Origin: Betaproteobacteria bacterium
GTDB lineage: Bacteria; Pseudomonadota; Gammaproteobacteria; Burkholderiales; Thiobacteraceae
Direction of reading: 5' to 3'
Assembly: GCA_024641855.1 (NCBI GenBank)
Contig: JAHECG010000015.1
Span: 1-39,286 of the forward strand
Length of the DNA stretch: 39,286 nucleotides
The first letter of the stretch is position 1; every line of letters starts with the position of its first letter. This document shows, piece after piece, positions 26,815 through 37,444 of the stretch. The notes beneath the pieces are model-generated. The model was not told where the DNA came from. It saw nothing but the letters and a program-made list of their open reading frames with translations, and made no database searches. The translations under genes were made by a program, and so were the position numbers.

Positions 26815-29115
26815 TTATTCCCGATTCGGTGTCAGTACTTCGCGATTGCCATTCGACTGCATCGGCGAAACCAAGCCGGCACGTTCCATTTGTTCGATCA
26901 AGCGCGCGGCTCGGTTGTAGCCAATACGTAATTGACGCTGCACGCCAGAGATCGAAGCACGGCGCGATTTGACCACGATCTCTACCGCTTGGTCATAGAG
27001 TGGATCAGATTCCACATCACCAGCGCCAGCTTCACCACCTTCACCGCCATCTGCATCCGGGCCATCCAAAATACCTTCGATATATTGCGGCTCACCCAAG
27101 TTCTTCAGCCAATCAACCACCGCATGCACTTCGTTATCCGAAACATAAGCACCATGCACGCGCTGCGGATAGCCGGTGCCGGGTGGCAGATACAACATAT
27201 CGCCTTGCCCCAACAACGCTTCGGCACCTTGTTGATCGAGGATGGTGCGTGAATCGATTTTGCTCGATACCTGGAACGCCACACGGGTCGGGATATTCGC
27301 CTTGATCAAACCGGTGATCACATCCACTGATGGGCGTTGCGTAGCGAGCACTAAATGAATACCGGAAGCCCGCGCCTTTTGCGCCAGACGCGCGATCAAT
27401 TCTTCAACCTTCTTACCCACCACCATCATCATGTCTGCCAACTCATCAATCACGACGACGATCAACGGCAACTCGTCCAAAGGCTCGGGGCTCTCCGGGG
27501 TGAGCGTGAAGGGGTTGGTAATTGGCTTACCGGCTTTCTTCGCATCGGCTACTTTTTGATTAAAACCAGCGAGGTTGCGCACGCCCTGACTGGACATCAA
27601 GCGATAGCGCTTGTCCATTTCGTTAACGCACCAGCTCAATGCATGCGCGGCTTGGCGCATGTCAGTGACAACCGGCGCGAGCAAATGCGGAATACCTTCG
27701 TACACCGAAAGTTCCAGCATTTTTGGATCGACCAAGATCAGCCGCACTTGGCTTGGATCAGCCTTATACACCAAGGACAAAATCATGGCATTGATTGCCA
27801 CGCTCTTGCCCGAGCCCGTGGTGCCGGCCACCAACACATGCGGCATTTTAGCCAGATCGGCGACCACGGCTTTACCCGTGATGTCCTTGCCCATGGCGAT
27901 GGTCAAGGGCGATGCCATGTCCGCATACACTTGCGAGCTGACAATTTCAGACAGGTGAATCATATGGCGTTTGGGATTCGGCAATTCCAAGCCCATATAA
28001 TTCTTGCCAGGAATGGTTTCCACCACGCGGATACTGACCACCGACAAGGCGCGCGCCAGATCTTTGGTGAGATTGAGAATCTGGTTGCCCTTCACTCCCA
28101 CCGCCGGTTCGATTTCATATCGCGTAATCACCGGCCCCGGATAGGCCGCGACGACTTTTACCTCGACGCCGAATTCCAGCAACTTGCGCTCGATCAAGCG
28201 AGAAGTGAATTCCAACATCTCGGCCGAGATCATTTCTATTTCGTCATCCGCTTCATCCAGCAAATGTACCGGCGGCAAAGGGGAATCGGGCATATCGGCA
28301 AACAGCGGTACTTGTTTTTCTTTTTGCACACGCGTCGATTTCGGAATTTCTAGAATCGGACGTTCGATGCGGATTGGCTCGTGGTCTTCCACCAGTTGTT
28401 TTTTCAGTTCTTGCACGACTTCTGCGCGCTCGATTTTGGCCACTTCACCCGCCTTGCGATCGCGCCAATTATCGATACGGCTACGGATAGTGATATAAGT
28501 CCATTCCACACCGGTGCCGATATATTCCATGATCACGAGCCAAGAAGCCCCCGTCAGCAAACTGAAGCCGATACCAAACAAAGCCAAAAGGAACAAAGTG
28601 GCACCGGTAAACCCAAAGGCACTGCCCAACATTTGTCCGACTACAGCGCCGGAAATGCCGCCGGCAACATCCGGCAATTGCGCACTTAAATTGTAGAGAC
28701 GCAGATGTTCCAGCGCAGAGCTGCTAAACAGCACCAACACAAAGCCCACGAAAGCCACGAATACCGAACGACGCTCGCTAATACCCGGTCGCTCCATGCG
28801 CCGATAGCCCCACCACACCAGATAGCTGACGAACACCACGCCCCAATAAGCGGATAATCCAAAAACTTGCAGCAGGATATCCGCCAACCAAGCACCAAAA
28901 CGTCCACCGGCATTATGTACCGTCAGGTCAGTGCCCTCATGCGACCAGGCAGGATCGGTTTTGTGATAAGTAAAAAGAATAAGCGCCAGAAAGATCGCAC
29001 CAGCGATCAGTGCGATCCACCAGGCTTCGCGCAACAAGATGACTAGGCGCGCATTGGTTTGCGTCCCATTGGTCTGGCCTGCATTTCGGCCTGCATTACG
29101 GTAGGAATTGGCCAT
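26815..29115 (-). CDS. ftsK: DNA translocase FtsK
   Basis: The ATG at 29115 (766 residues) is preferred over an upstream TTG at 29127. The N-terminal ~200 residues hold about four transmembrane helices that anchor the protein at the septum. A short charged linker replaces the long Pro/Gln linker of E. coli FtsK. The motor domain begins at ~285 with Walker A GTTGSGKS (431-438) and Walker [14 protein letters not shown], and includes [22 protein letters not shown]. The C-terminal ~65 residues are the winged-helix gamma domain that reads KOPS and activates XerCD ([24 protein letters not shown]). It is the first gene of the ftsK-lolA-rarA-serS operon and is divergent from trxB. Confidence 0.96.
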   Translation of the reverse strand: MANSYRNAGRNAGQTNGTQTNARLVILLREAWWIALIAGAIFLALILFTYHKTDPAWSHEGTDLTVHNAGGRFGAWLADILLQVFGLSAYWGVVFVSYLVWWGYRRMERPGISERRSVFVAFVGFVLVLFSSSALEHLRLYNLSAQLPDVAGGISGAVVGQMLGSAFGFTGATLFLLALFGIGFSLLTGASWLVIMEYIGTGVEWTYITIRSRIDNWRDRKAGEVAKIERAEVVQELKKQLVEDHEPIRIERPILEIPKSTRVQKEKQVPLFADMPDSPLPPVHLLDEADDEIEMISAEMLEFTSRLIERKLLEFGVEVKVVAAYPGPVITRYEIEPAVGVKGNQILNLTKDLARALSVVSIRVVETIPGKNYMGLELPNPKRHMIHLSEIVSSQVYADMASPLTIAMGKDITGKAVVADLAKMPHVLVAGTTGSGKSVAINAMILSLVYKADPSQVRLILVDPKMLELSVYEGIPHLLAPVVTDMRQAAHALSWCVNEMDKRYRLMSSQGVRNLAGFNQKVADAKKAGKPITNPFTLTPESPEPLDELPLIVVVIDELADMMMVVGKKVEELIARLAQKARASGIHLVLATQRPSVDVITGLIKANIPTRVAFQVSSKIDSRTILDQQGAEALLGQGDMLYLPPGTGYPQRVHGAYVSDNEVHAVVDWLKNLGEPQYIEGILDGPDADGGEGGEAGAGDVESDPLYDQAVEIVVKSRRASISGVQRQLRIGYNRAARLIEQMERAGLVSPMQSNGNREVLTPNRE

Positions 29116-29201
29116 TGATTCAAACAATTGAAGAATGATGGATTATACCAACATCGACGCCACCACAGCACAACCCACAGCAATATTGAGAATACTGCTA
29201 A

Positions 29202-30771
<1,570 letters not shown>

Positions 30772-30792
30772 AAAATTGAAAGTGGAGGCAAC

Positions 30793-31164
30793 ATGGCGGT
30801 TACGAATTGGTTACTCATTCTCGGCGCTGTACTCCTAGGCACCCTAGCGCAATTACTGCTAAAAGCAGGAACAAGCGCTGTCGGCACTTTCGCCTTTACC
30901 AGCGCTAATGTATTTCCCGTCGGCTGGCAATTGGCCACACAGCCGTTCATTCTCGGCGGCATTACTGCTTATGGCTTGAGCCTGATCGTGTGGATCATGG
31001 CACTTTCCAGAGTCGACGTCAGCATCGCCTACCCCATGGTGTCCATCGGCTATGTCTTGACTGCTATCGCTGCATGGCAATTTCTCGGCGAGTCCATTTC
31101 CACAATGAAAATTGCCGGCATCGGTGTCATTATTTTGGGTGTGGTCATCGTTGCGCGTTCCTAA
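30793..31164 (+). CDS. Four-helix DMT-superfamily transporter (EamA/SMR-type)
   Basis: This is a 123-residue inner-membrane protein with four hydrophobic segments (~5-25, 45-70, 75-95, 100-120). The pattern ALSRVDVSIAYPMVSIGYVLTAIAAWQFLGESI is the second half of an EamA/DMT unit and resembles ArnE/ArnF and SMR proteins, which work as dimers. There is no Glu in the first helix equivalent to the SMR proton site, so a simple multidrug efflux call is not supported. A lipid-linked sugar flippase role like ArnEF is possible. GTGGAGG precedes the ATG. It follows the Smr gene by 21 bases. Confidence 0.75.
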   Translation: MAVTNWLLILGAVLLGTLAQLLLKAGTSAVGTFAFTSANVFPVGWQLATQPFILGGITAYGLSLIVWIMALSRVDVSIAYPMVSIGYVLTAIAAWQFLGESISTMKIAGIGVIILGVVIVARS

Positions 31165-31244
31165 ATAAATTTTAAGGCTTGCCAAGCGCAACAATTTTGA
31201 CAACAATGCAGACATGACTTTGCTGCACAGGTAATACGGGCACG

Positions 31245-31700
31245 ATGCTCTTGCAGAACATTCCAGATTTTTCACTACCGGCCACCGGCGGTACGATTTT
31301 TCAGTCCAAAAAACTCAAGCGCAAGCGCCTGATTCTCTACTTTTACCCCAAAGACAACACGCCGGGCTGCACCACCGAAGCCATGCAATTTCGCGATCAC
31401 CATGCGCAATTCGATGCGCTGGACTGTGCCGTGTACGGCATCTCGCGTGACAGTCTCAAGATGCATGAAAACTTCAAGGCGAAGCTGGAATTACCGTTTG
31501 AGTTGCTGAGTGATAGTGAAGAAATTGCCTGTCAGTTATTCGATGTCATCAAAATGAAAAATCTGTATGGCAAACAAGTACGCGGCATAGAGCGCAGCAC
31601 TTTTTTGTTCGACAAGAAAGGAAACCTGTTGAAAGAATGGCGCGGGGTCAAAGTAGCGAACCACGTGCCTGAGGTATTGGAATACATGCAATCCCTTTAA
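31245..31700 (+). CDS. bcp: Thiol peroxidase, BCP/PrxQ-type peroxiredoxin
   Basis: This encodes 151 residues with a thioredoxin fold. The peroxidatic cysteine lies in LYFYPKDNTPGCTTEAMQFRD, the signature of BCP/PrxQ. The SRDSLKMHENFKAKLELPFELLSD segment and the C-terminal IERSTFLFDKKGNLLKEWRGVK fit the family. The residue five positions after the peroxidatic Cys is Ala or Met rather than Cys, so a 2-Cys alpha2-type resolving cysteine is absent (1-Cys-like or a distal Cys). It reduces hydrogen and alkyl peroxides. PIN-PhoH follows after 20 bases. Confidence 0.93.
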   Translation: MLLQNIPDFSLPATGGTIFQSKKLKRKRLILYFYPKDNTPGCTTEAMQFRDHHAQFDALDCAVYGISRDSLKMHENFKAKLELPFELLSDSEEIACQLFDVIKMKNLYGKQVRGIERSTFLFDKKGNLLKEWRGVKVANHVPEVLEYMQSL

Positions 31701-31720
31701 CTAACGGAGACATCGCCCCC

Positions 31721-33139
31721 ATGGCTAAAAAGCGCACCACGACCAAATCCACCGCCGCGCTTACCAAATTATTCGTCCTCGACACCAATGTGTTGATGCA
31801 CGACCCTTCCAGCTTAGTCCGCTTTCAAGAACACGATATCTTCCTGCCAATGATGACCTTGGAGGAATTGGACAACAATAAAAAAGGCATGACCGAAGTC
31901 GCGCGCAATGCGCGTCAAACCAGTCGTTTCCTGGATCAAATCGTCAGCGACCCGCAAGCCGATATGGAAGATGGCATCGAACTATCACCCCATAGCGGCG
32001 GCGCAGCCACTGGGCGTTTGTTTCTGCAAACCTACGCCATCAATAGCGTGCTGCCGGAAGCTTTGCCGAGCTACAAAGGCGACAATCAAATTTTGGGCGT
32101 GATGCTGCACTTGAAGCGTGAGTTTCCCAAGCGCCAAGTCATCTTGGTGTCCAAAGACATCAATATGCGCATCAAGGCGCGTGCCTTGGGTTTCGCGGCC
32201 GAAGATTATTTCAACGACAAAGTGTTGGAAGACACCGATCTTCTTTATAGCGGCACACGCCAACTTGGCGATGATTTTTGGGACAAGCACAGCAAGGGCA
32301 TGGAGTCCTGGCAAGAAAATTCCCGCAACTACTATCGCGTCAAAGGCCCATTGTGCCGTGACTTGCTGGTAAATGAATTCGTCTTTCAGGAAGGTCCGCA
32401 ACCCTTGTATGCCTGGGTGCGCGAACAAACCGGCACGTCGGCCGTACTAGAAACCATCCGCGATTTCACCCATAGCAAAAACAATGTTTGGGGCATCACT
32501 GCACGCAACCGCGAACAAAATTTCGCCCTGAATCTGCTGATGAATCCTGACATCGACTTCGTTACCCTGCTCGGCCAAGCCGGTAGCGGTAAAACATTAC
32601 TGACGTTAGCCGCAGCCCTGACGCAAGTGCTGGACGACAAGCGCTACAACGAAATCATCATGACCCGCGTTACCGTGCCGGTAGGTGAAGACATCGGCTT
32701 CTTGCCCGGCACCGAAGAAGAGAAAATGACGCCGTGGATGGGTGCGCTGGAAGACAATCTGGACGTTCTCAACAAAACCGACGACTCTGCTGGTGAATGG
32801 GGGCGCGCGGCCACACAGGATTTGATCCGCTCGCGGATCAAAGTGAAATCGCTCAACTTCATGCGCGGCCGCACCTTTCTCAGCAAGTTTCTGATTATCG
32901 ACGAGGCGCAAAACCTCACGCCGAAGCAGATGAAAACCCTCATCACCCGTGCAGGGCCCGGCACTAAAGTAGTTTGTCTCGGCAACATCGCTCAAATCGA
33001 CACGCCCTATCTGACCGAAGGCAGTTCCGGCTTAAGTTATGTGGTGGATCGTTTTAAAGGTTGGGTGCATGGTGGGCATGTAACCTTGATGCGCGGCGAA
33101 CGCTCGCGTCTGGCGGATCATGCGGCAGAGGTGCTGTAA
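31721..33139 (+). CDS. PIN domain-PhoH ATPase (PhoH2/YlaK-like)
   Basis: This is a two-domain protein of 472 residues. Residues ~15-165 form a PIN nuclease fold with acidic residues at Asp21 (LFVLDTNVLMHD), Asp121 (KGDNQILG) and Asp146 (SKDINMR). Residues ~250-470 form a PhoH ATPase with Walker A GQAGSGKT (285-292) and Walker B FLIIDEAQNL (Asp394, Glu395), followed by TLITRAGPGTKVVCLGNIAQID. PhoH2-type PIN-PhoH fusions are RNA helicase/ribonucleases in other bacteria, so an RNA-processing role is inferred. All motifs look intact. Confidence 0.94.
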   Translation: MAKKRTTTKSTAALTKLFVLDTNVLMHDPSSLVRFQEHDIFLPMMTLEELDNNKKGMTEVARNARQTSRFLDQIVSDPQADMEDGIELSPHSGGAATGRLFLQTYAINSVLPEALPSYKGDNQILGVMLHLKREFPKRQVILVSKDINMRIKARALGFAAEDYFNDKVLEDTDLLYSGTRQLGDDFWDKHSKGMESWQENSRNYYRVKGPLCRDLLVNEFVFQEGPQPLYAWVREQTGTSAVLETIRDFTHSKNNVWGITARNREQNFALNLLMNPDIDFVTLLGQAGSGKTLLTLAAALTQVLDDKRYNEIIMTRVTVPVGEDIGFLPGTEEEKMTPWMGALEDNLDVLNKTDDSAGEWGRAATQDLIRSRIKVKSLNFMRGRTFLSKFLIIDEAQNLTPKQMKTLITRAGPGTKVVCLGNIAQIDTPYLTEGSSGLSYVVDRFKGWVHGGHVTLMRGERSRLADHAAEVL

Positions 33140-33198
33140 CGAGTGTAAGTAAAAGATTTTTTACCACTGAGAACACAGAGAAAACCTTGAAACCCTGA

Positions 33199-33256
33199 AA
33201 CGCAAAGGCCGCAAAGTTCGCAAAGTAGTTCTTTGCGTCTTTGCGGCCTTTGCGTT
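33199..33256. repeat. Long near-perfect hairpin built from CGCAAAG units
   Basis: The left arm 33199-33225 pairs with the right arm 33231-33256 around the loop TAGTT; about 24 of 26 bases pair. Each arm contains three iterations of CGCAAAG at ~9-base spacing. Flanking sequence (ACCACTGAGAACACAGAGAAAAC on the left, TTTTCTCTGAG near 33281-33291 on the right) forms an outer imperfect inverted repeat. The element lies between PIN-PhoH and a convergent small gene and resembles the 4317-4446 element in design. It may also serve as a bidirectional terminator. Confidence 0.7.
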
Positions 33257-33308
33257 GCAAGCCTTTGCTTTCATCTGTTTTCTCTGAGCTGCATGCCTCG
33301 CCGTTAAA

Positions 33309-33656
33309 TCACGATTTCTGCCGCAACTGCTCGTAATGGCGGCGAAACACCGCCTCTAATTCATCGATGACCTCGACAGCAGGTTTTCCCATGACCAAAT
33401 GCTGCGTCATGTGATCAGACAACTCGTGCAACATGCTGCTGTGATCGATCATCGGGTAAGTCAGGCGCAAGCGTTTGATCGCTTGCACGACGCTCTCTAC
33501 TGCCGGTCGGGGAATGGCTTCCGGCTCGCCGATTTCACGTGGAGATTCAGCGACTGTTCGTACCGCAAGAAACTCGGCAAACGCAATTAAGGTTTCTTGC
33601 TGCGCCGAGGACAAAGCGCGAAAGTGCTTGAGTAAGTCTTTTTCGTCGCGTTTCAT
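33309..33656 (-). CDS. Small conserved-type protein, unknown function
   Basis: The product has 115 residues, is soluble and predicted helical: MKRDEKDLLKHFRALSSAQQ, then a Pro/Glu-rich linker (REIGEPEAIPRPAVESVV), then LTYPMIDHSSMLHELSDHMTQHLVMGKPAVEVIDELEAVFRRHYEQL. No domain is recognised. It lies 21 bases downstream of the LysR gene on the same strand, so it may be cotranscribed with it, and is convergent with PIN-PhoH, from which the palindromic repeat separates it. The reading frame is well formed and coherent. Confidence 0.6.
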   Translation of the reverse strand: MKRDEKDLLKHFRALSSAQQETLIAFAEFLAVRTVAESPREIGEPEAIPRPAVESVVQAIKRLRLTYPMIDHSSMLHELSDHMTQHLVMGKPAVEVIDELEAVFRRHYEQLRQKS

Positions 33657-33677
33657 AGCGCGGCTTATGCGTGGCGT

Positions 33678-34577
33678 TTAGCGCTTATTCTTCAAGGTGC
33701 TAACAACGCACTCAAGGAAAGTTTGCAGTAAACGCGATTGAAATTTCTCCTTGGCATATACCAGGGACAATGGACGATTCAGCCGTGGCTGCAACGGCAC
33801 AGCGATCAAATCACCTAATTTGAGTTCTTTCTGAATTGTCGATAGCGAAACAATGGCAACGCCTAAGCTGGCCTCCACCGCGCCCTTGATTGCTTCAGGA
33901 CTACCCAACTCCATCGTGATATGCAAATCTTCCGGTTGTATACCGTTTCGACGGAAATATTCGTCCACCACCTCACGTGTGCCGGATCCGGATTCTCGAC
34001 TGACGTAAGGCAATTCGGCTAATTGCGCAGGTGAGACCGATTTAAACGCAGCCACTTCGTGCTTTGGTGCGCAAATCGCCACTAAATCATCTTCGCAGCA
34101 CACTTGTGAATTCAGTTGCGGATGATGCGAAGAGGATTCGATGAGTCCGACATCAAGGGTATGATCCGATACGCGGGATTCGATGGTTTCGGAGTTGGCG
34201 ACGGTCAAACGCGCATGTACATGCGGATATTGGGCTTTGAAATCTCCGAGCAAGCGCGGCAGCATATATTCGGCAATGGTCGTACTGGCGCCAACCAAGA
34301 GCGTGCCGGAAATTTGCCCCGTCAACTCGCCTAAGCGCGTTTCCATTTCACTATTCAAATTGAGAATGCGCTCGGCATACTCCAGTGCCACATCACCCGC
34401 AGCGGTCAATGTAATTTTGCTGTGGCTGCGCTCAAATAACCGGGTATTGAAATGCTCTTCGAGCTGCTTAACCTGAAATGTGACCGCTGGCTGGGTCATA
34501 TACAGCAATTCAGCTGCTTTCGTGAAGCTCAACTGTTTTGCCACTGTATAAAAAACCTGGAGCCTGCGATCTGCCAT
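33678..34577 (-). CDS. LysR-type transcriptional regulator
   Basis: The protein has 299 residues. The N-terminal winged helix-turn-helix is clear: FYTVAKQLSFTKAAELLYMTQPAVTFQVKQLEEHFNTRLFER. The rest is a periplasmic-binding-type effector domain (GTLLVGASTTIAEYMLPRLLGDFKAQYPHV ... PYVSRESGSGTREVVDEYF), which resembles the CysB/YeiE/CbbR-like branch. The effector is unknown. The gene is divergent from lplT across 183 bases that contain a 26-base inverted repeat, so lplT or the regulator itself may be the target (inference). Confidence 0.92.
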   Translation of the reverse strand: MADRRLQVFYTVAKQLSFTKAAELLYMTQPAVTFQVKQLEEHFNTRLFERSHSKITLTAAGDVALEYAERILNLNSEMETRLGELTGQISGTLLVGASTTIAEYMLPRLLGDFKAQYPHVHARLTVANSETIESRVSDHTLDVGLIESSSHHPQLNSQVCCEDDLVAICAPKHEVAAFKSVSPAQLAELPYVSRESGSGTREVVDEYFRRNGIQPEDLHITMELGSPEAIKGAVEASLGVAIVSLSTIQKELKLGDLIAVPLQPRLNRPLSLVYAKEKFQSRLLQTFLECVVSTLKNKR

Positions 34578-34686
34578 GAAATTTGTCTCGAAAGCACCAA
34601 CAAGAGGTGTGCTGAAAAACGTTGAATTTAACCATATTTTGGCTTAACTGGATAGGGCTGGTCGCAACACCCTTACGACAGACACA

Positions 34687-34712
34687 ACAGGTGTGGTATA
34701 AATAGCACCTGT
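34687..34712. promoter_or_regulatory. Inverted repeat over a -10-like box between lysR-type gene and lplT
   Basis: ACAGGTG (34687-34693) and CACCTGT (34706-34712) form a perfect 7-base inverted repeat around TGGTATAAATAG, which contains TATAAA. This is a plausible operator or promoter overlap in the divergent intergenic region. A second perfect palindrome, TAATAATTATTA (34746-34757), lies just before the lplT ATG where a Shine-Dalgarno would be expected. Confidence 0.45.
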
Positions 34713-34760
34713 GCATTTGGCAAGATATTTCGCCTCGATCCTGATAATAATTATTACTAC

Positions 34761-36041
34761 ATGACGCGCGGTTTCTACATCATCATGGCGGCGCAATTTT
34801 TCTCCGCCCTAGCCGATAATGCCCTACTCATCGCTTCCATAGCGCTGCTGATCGATTTCTTCCATCGCCCAGATTTATCCCCGCTTCTTAAGTTTTATTT
34901 CACCGTTTCCTACGTCGTATTAGCGCCCTTCGTCGGAGCTTTCGCCGATTCGATGCCAAAGGGACGGGTCATGTTCATCAGCAATGCCATTAAAGTTGTG
35001 GGTTGCTTATTACTCCTATTCAACGTCGATCCTTTGCTAGCTTATGGCATTGTCGGTCTGGGGGCTGCCGCTTACTCCCCAGCAAAATACGGCATCCTCA
35101 CCGAAATGCTACCCCCCAAAGATTTAGTGTTGGCCAATGCCTGGATAGAGGGACTGACCGTGTGTGCAATTATCATTGGCACCGTGGTGGGTGGCATATT
35201 AATCACCCCGAGCGTCAGTGGATTATTATTAAAAATTGATATTCCAGGAATCGAAACCGGCATCGATACTCCACCAGAAGTCGCTATTTCCGTTATTGCC
35301 CTGTTCTATCTTCTTGCGGCCATCTTTAATATATTCGTACCCAATACCGGGGTGGATCACAAACCAGTACATCGTAATCCCTGGTATTTAGTCCGCGACT
35401 TTAGTCATTGCGTAAAAATCTTGTGGTTGGATAAGTTAGGACAAATTTCGTTGGCCGTAACCACCCTGTTTTGGGCGGCTGGCGCTACGCTACAATTTAT
35501 CGTTCTAGATTGGGCTAAAACGGCTTTACACCTCCCCCTCGACAAAGCTTCTATGCTGCAAGGAGTCGTTGCCATCGGCGTCGCCGTCGGCGCTATTATT
35601 GCCGCACGCGTGGTGCCAATTCAAAGCTCCATTAAGGTTCTACCCGTCGGCGCACTCATGGGCATTTTAGTGATTGCGATGGTCGCTCTAACCTCGCTGC
35701 CCCTCGCCATTGCTTTATTAATTCTCATCGGCGCTTCGGCCGGTTTCTTTGTCGTACCCATGAATGCCTTGTTACAACACCGTGGGCATATTTTGGTCGG
35801 CGCTGGCCATTCCATTGCCGTGCAAAATTTCAATGAGAATGCAGGCATACTGGTCATGGTCGGCACTTATTACTTATTAGCTAAGGCCGATGTCTCAGTC
35901 AATGGCACGGTGGTGATTTTTGGCTTATTTACGACTGCCACCATGTTCATGATCATGAACTGGTATCGTTGCAACGTCACCCGCAGTGGCCCTGAAATTC
36001 AAAAGTTACTGGAAGTCGCCCGTAGCAGCTCGCGCGCCTAA
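34761..36041 (+). CDS. lplT: Lysophospholipid transporter LplT
   Basis: This is a 426-residue MFS-type inner-membrane protein with about 12 hydrophobic segments. The N-terminus MTRGFYIIMAAQFFSALADNALLIASIALL and the motif TVSYVVLAPFVGAFADSMPKGRVMFISNAIKV are characteristic of LplT, which flips lysophospholipids inward for re-acylation. YSPAKYGILTEMLPP and the C-terminal MNALLQHRGHILVGAGHSIAVQNFNEN also fit. The usual partner aas (acyltransferase) is not adjacent. It lacks a clear Shine-Dalgarno: the leader directly before the ATG is AT-rich and palindromic. Confidence 0.93.
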   Translation: MTRGFYIIMAAQFFSALADNALLIASIALLIDFFHRPDLSPLLKFYFTVSYVVLAPFVGAFADSMPKGRVMFISNAIKVVGCLLLLFNVDPLLAYGIVGLGAAAYSPAKYGILTEMLPPKDLVLANAWIEGLTVCAIIIGTVVGGILITPSVSGLLLKIDIPGIETGIDTPPEVAISVIALFYLLAAIFNIFVPNTGVDHKPVHRNPWYLVRDFSHCVKILWLDKLGQISLAVTTLFWAAGATLQFIVLDWAKTALHLPLDKASMLQGVVAIGVAVGAIIAARVVPIQSSIKVLPVGALMGILVIAMVALTSLPLAIALLILIGASAGFFVVPMNALLQHRGHILVGAGHSIAVQNFNENAGILVMVGTYYLLAKADVSVNGTVVIFGLFTTATMFMIMNWYRCNVTRSGPEIQKLLEVARSSSRA

Positions 36042-36070
36042 GGTGATTACTTGGACGATAGAAAACCGCC

Positions 36071-36580
36071 CTAAAGAATGACGGGGTTGTCCGGCAATTC
36101 ATTACGCCTTGCACCCCGCGAAGGAAAATGTGCAACCAAGTACGCATCAATTTCGTGGATACCGGTACTCACGCCTTTCGCATAATTTCCCTGATGCAAG
36201 CTTTGCTGCATATCGTGGCAAATTTTCTGCCAAACCGCTGGGTCTAGTTTTTCATTAATGCCTCGATCGGCCACAATTTCGACCCGGTGCTCCGCCAACA
36301 ACAGGTAAATCAGCACCCCATTGTTTTGCTCGGTATCCCAGACGCGCAATTGCGAAAAAATGTCCAGCGCACGTGCGCGCGAATTCACACCGCGCAACAA
36401 GGGCAATAATCCAAAATTGGCTTCCACCGCAAATCGAATTTGCCCACTATGCTTTTGCTCAGAAGCAGCAATTTCCCGCTCGATGACATCCAGTACCGGC
36501 TGTTTAAACAACTGCCGCAAGCGCCAAGGAAAAAATAAAAGATGTCGGATTATTCGTCGCATAGCTCTCATCCCTACCAT
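36071..36580 (-). CDS. Small TPM-domain protein
   Basis: This is up to 169 residues; starts at ATG 36580, 36571 or 36562 are all possible. The 36580 start overlaps the upstream gene's stop by seven bases. The protein is a single TPM domain (TLP18.3/Psb32/MOLO-1): VIEREIAASEQKHSGQIRFAVEA, then ARALDIFSQLRVWDTEQNNGVLIYLLLAEHRVEIVADRGINEKL. This is a common partner of the larger YgcG-like TPM protein. There is no signal peptide or clear transmembrane helix, although the N-terminus is basic and hydrophobic (RRIIRHLLFFPWRLRQLF). Confidence 0.85.
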   Translation of the reverse strand: MVGMRAMRRIIRHLLFFPWRLRQLFKQPVLDVIEREIAASEQKHSGQIRFAVEANFGLLPLLRGVNSRARALDIFSQLRVWDTEQNNGVLIYLLLAEHRVEIVADRGINEKLDPAVWQKICHDMQQSLHQGNYAKGVSTGIHEIDAYLVAHFPSRGARRNELPDNPVIL

Positions 36581-37437
36581 CGTCCCGAGGCACCGCCACC
36601 ACCACCAAACCCACCGCCGCCGCTGAAGCCACCACCACTGCCGCTACTCCATCCGCCACCACCACTACTCCAGCCACCCATGTGCCCGCCACCGCCACCG
36701 CCGCCTAACAGCACAAACACAAAGGCAACCACGGCACCAATCACCGCAAAGGTGAGCGTACCCATTAAAAACCAGACCAAACCGCCGACAGCCACGCTGG
36801 CAATGGTCGCACCCAAAAAGTGACCGAATATTGCGCGTAAGAATCCACCAATAATAAAAATGCCGAACAACAGCATGGGGAAAAAATCATTCGCCGACGA
36901 CCAAGCGGTTGATTGTTGACGTGGGGGCGGCAACGGCTCGCCTTCGACTAAACGGATCATGCGTGATACGCCAATTTCAATGCCACCATAGAAGTCGTCT
37001 CGTTTGAAGTGCGGCACGATATCTTCAGCAATAATACGTTTGGCAATCGCGTCAGGAATAACGCCTTCCAGACCATATTGGGTTTCAATACGCAGCGCTC
37101 TATCGTCTTTAGCGATCAACAATAGCGCGCCATCGTCGACGCCCTTGCGACCTAGTTTCCAGCTATCCATCACACGGCGTGCGTACTGCTCGATGGTTTC
37201 CGGCTCCGTGCTGGGCACAATCAGCACGGCGATCTGCGCCCCTTTGCGGGCCTCAAGCGCCGCCAAATTTTGCTCAATCGTATCGCGTTGCTGGGCATTC
37301 AAGGTTTGCGTCTGATCCGTAACGCGTGCCTTGAGTGCTGGTACCGCTACCTCGGCGTGCAGCGTAGTGGCGACAAACGCACTCAGCACGCCCCCCAAGA
37401 TGAGGGGCGCTAAGCCGAACCATTTGCGCCACAGCAT
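36574..37437 (-). CDS. TPM-domain membrane protein, YgcG-like, Gly-rich C-terminus
   Basis: The protein has 287 residues. A signal peptide (to about residue 28, LSAFVATTLHAE) is followed by a periplasmic TPM domain (VTDQTQTLNAQQRDTIEQNL ... GAQIAVLIVPSTEPETIEQYARRVMDSWKLG ... DDGALLLIAKDDRALRIETQYGLEG). Two transmembrane helices follow at ~185-245. The C-terminal tail is almost pure Gly/Ser with Trp and Phe (GGGGGGGGHMGGWSSGGGGW), typical of YgcG-like proteins. It lies between lemA and the smaller TPM gene, the usual cassette. The function is not established; these genes often relate to membrane stress. Confidence 0.9.
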   Translation of the reverse strand: MLWRKWFGLAPLILGGVLSAFVATTLHAEVAVPALKARVTDQTQTLNAQQRDTIEQNLAALEARKGAQIAVLIVPSTEPETIEQYARRVMDSWKLGRKGVDDGALLLIAKDDRALRIETQYGLEGVIPDAIAKRIIAEDIVPHFKRDDFYGGIEIGVSRMIRLVEGEPLPPPRQQSTAWSSANDFFPMLLFGIFIIGGFLRAIFGHFLGATIASVAVGGLVWFLMGTLTFAVIGAVVAFVFVLLGGGGGGGHMGGWSSGGGGWSSGSGGGFSGGGGFGGGGGASGRW

Positions 37438-37444
37438 AGGGAAC

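Noticed and set aside
27355-28353. A 332-codon plus-strand frame opposite ftsK
   Set aside because: The opposite strand is clear FtsK; this frame is rich in His, Gln and Arg, as expected from antisense reading of ftsK, and has no motif.
33231-33240. CTTTGCGTC, the reverse of the GACGCAAAG riboswitch core
   Set aside because: Here it belongs to the palindromic repeat; the GGGCAAACC, GNRA hairpin and CCGG parts of GEMM-I are missing.
33054-33260. A minus-strand frame through the CGCAAAG hairpin
   Set aside because: Its sequence is a translation of the palindromic repeat and the phoH end, not a gene.
36542-36823. A proline-rich plus-strand frame opposite the YgcG-like gene
   Set aside because: The poly-Pro run is simply the reverse strand of the Gly-rich tail of the real gene.
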